From: Castellaniella caeni NBRC 101664
GTDB lineage: Bacteria > Pseudomonadota > Gammaproteobacteria > Burkholderiales > Burkholderiaceae_B
Assembly (NCBI RefSeq): GCF_001592225.1
Contig: NZ_BCWN01000015.1
Location: forward strand, 1 to 64,000
DNA: 64,000 bases
Direction: 5' to 3'
Made by a program: the position numbers and the translations under genes. Below are positions 63,372 to 64,000 of this stretch, piece after piece (within the stretch, counting starts at the first letter, position 1; every line of letters begins with the position of its first letter). Below the pieces are notes generated by a model. That model did no database searches, was not told where the DNA came from, and saw nothing but the letters and a program-made list of their open reading frames with translations.

Positions 63372-63470
63372 GGTTGTCTCCTGTGTATCAATAGAATTCT
63401 TATGTGCCTGGCGCCGGGCTGTGCCGACCGCGCCGGTTTTGCGGCTCGTCGGTGGCGCCAGTGCGCGTCG

Positions 63471-63491
63471 GCCCCGGCCTCAAGCCGGGGC
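63471..63491 (-). terminator. Stem-loop across the paaI stop codon
   Basis: GCCCCGGC and GCCGGGGC form a perfect 8-bp stem with a 5-nt loop that contains part of the paaI stop. No T-tract; may attenuate transcription between paaI and paaK or simply be chance in GC-rich DNA. Confidence 0.3.
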
Positions 63492-63971
63492 GCCGGGCTT
63501 GTCGGTGTTCAAAGTGTCGGTGACCAGGCCCTGGATGCGGTGCGATTTGCCACGAAACAGCACAATGTCTTTCTGGCTGGTGAGGTTGCGCACCGTGATG
63601 TCGTAGACGCCCATGCGTCCCCCCTGGATGCGGACTTGCGCCGTGGCCTGGAGCTGGTCGCCCTCGTGTGCGGGCGCGAGAAAATCGATGTGACAGGCTG
63701 AGGCCACCGTGTTGTGGTTGTCGCTGTTGCAGGCGTAGGCGAAGGCGGTATCGGCCAGCGTGAAGATCATGCCGCCGTGGCAGATGGCGTGGCCGTTGAG
63801 CATGTCGTGGCGCACGGTCATGGACAGCTGCGCCTGGCCCGGGGCGATGGCGTCCAGCCGCATGCCCAGGGCGTGGGCAGCGTGATCGCGCGCCCACATG
63901 GCGGCGCCCACCGCGTCGGCCAGGGCCTGGGGGTCGGTGATGGTCTGAGGGTCGGGGGCAGTGTGCTGCAT
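63480..63971 (-). CDS. paaI: Hydroxyphenylacetyl-CoA thioesterase PaaI
   Basis: 163 residues, hot-dog fold. NGHAICHGGMIFTLADTAFA carries the catalytic Asp and the HGG motif. PaaI releases CoA from stalled phenylacetate-pathway intermediates. AGGAG lies 9 bp before ATG 63971. Upstream genes of the operon, perhaps the paaABCDE epoxidase, would lie beyond the window edge. Confidence 0.9.
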   Translation of the reverse strand: MQHTAPDPQTITDPQALADAVGAAMWARDHAAHALGMRLDAIAPGQAQLSMTVRHDMLNGHAICHGGMIFTLADTAFAYACNSDNHNTVASACHIDFLAPAHEGDQLQATAQVRIQGGRMGVYDITVRNLTSQKDIVLFRGKSHRIQGLVTDTLNTDKPGAPA

Positions 63972-64000
63972 GAGTGAAGCTCCTGGTATCTGGTGATGGG

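Overview
The window is high-GC, densely packed bacterial DNA with almost every gene assignable to a protein family. The aromatic amine dehydrogenase cluster of the Alcaligenes type, clade I nitrous-oxide reductase genes, an HiPIP, and many solute-binding-protein transporters (two TRAP systems, two complete Liv-type ABC systems and two orphan Liv-type receptors) suggest a denitrifying betaproteobacterium of the Burkholderiales, most likely Alcaligenaceae. That placement is inference from gene content. I saw no rRNA, tRNA, CRISPR array or intact insertion sequence.

Layout: (1) 1-9.8 kb: D-serine dehydratase; LysR plus a DctQMP TRAP operon with a zeta-class GST (maleylacetoacetate isomerase type); a second LysR divergent from an unusual cupin/ferredoxin-reductase fusion and an orphan ABC receptor. 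(2) 9.9-25.4 kb: a second TRAP operon with an alpha/beta hydrolase; a GntR regulator fused to a transposase-type HTH; a fused LigB-LigA extradiol dioxygenase with an acetamidase-family protein; an operon with EthD, carboxymuconolactone decarboxylase-like and hydroxyisobutyrate dehydrogenase-like enzymes and a full Liv ABC transporter; an orphan NapGH/MauMN pair. (3) 25.5-43.7 kb: a catabolic locus bounded and controlled by two MarR regulators, resembling auxin (indole-3-acetate) and indole degradation loci. (4) 43.8-50.9 kb: aldehyde dehydrogenase, outer-membrane protein, aromatic amine dehydrogenase cluster aauBEDA, a cytochrome c and an AraC regulator. (5) 51.0-60.4 kb, minus strand: HiPIP-nosX-nosRZDFYL. 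(6) 60.9-64.0 kb, minus strand: phenylacetate thioesterase, phenylacetate-CoA ligase and an ABC receptor, ended by a clear intrinsic terminator.

How it may fit together: aromatic amine dehydrogenase and aldehyde dehydrogenase would turn phenylethylamine, tyramine or tryptamine into aryl-acetates. Phenylacetate could then be activated by PaaK. Indole-3-acetate could be oxidised by the IacA/IacB/IacE/IacG-like proteins towards dioxindole-3-acetate. The CoA ligase, a thiolase-fold protein lacking thiolase catalytic residues paired with a DUF35 protein (the arrangement of known steroid retro-aldolases), a cyclase-family protein of the isatin hydrolase type and an indolepyruvate-oxidoreductase-like pair could convert it through isatin and isatinate to anthranilate or anthraniloyl-CoA. 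This pathway is my inference. It is supported by a short motif shared by the three main promoters of the locus.

The strongest non-coding signals are: an identical 28-bp element placed exactly 31 bp before a TAAGAT -10 in two operons 26 kb apart; the shared MarR-type motif; a perfect FNR box in class II position before the HiPIP gene; and, just upstream of it, ten hexamers spaced alternately 10 and 11 bp, so all lie on one face of the helix.
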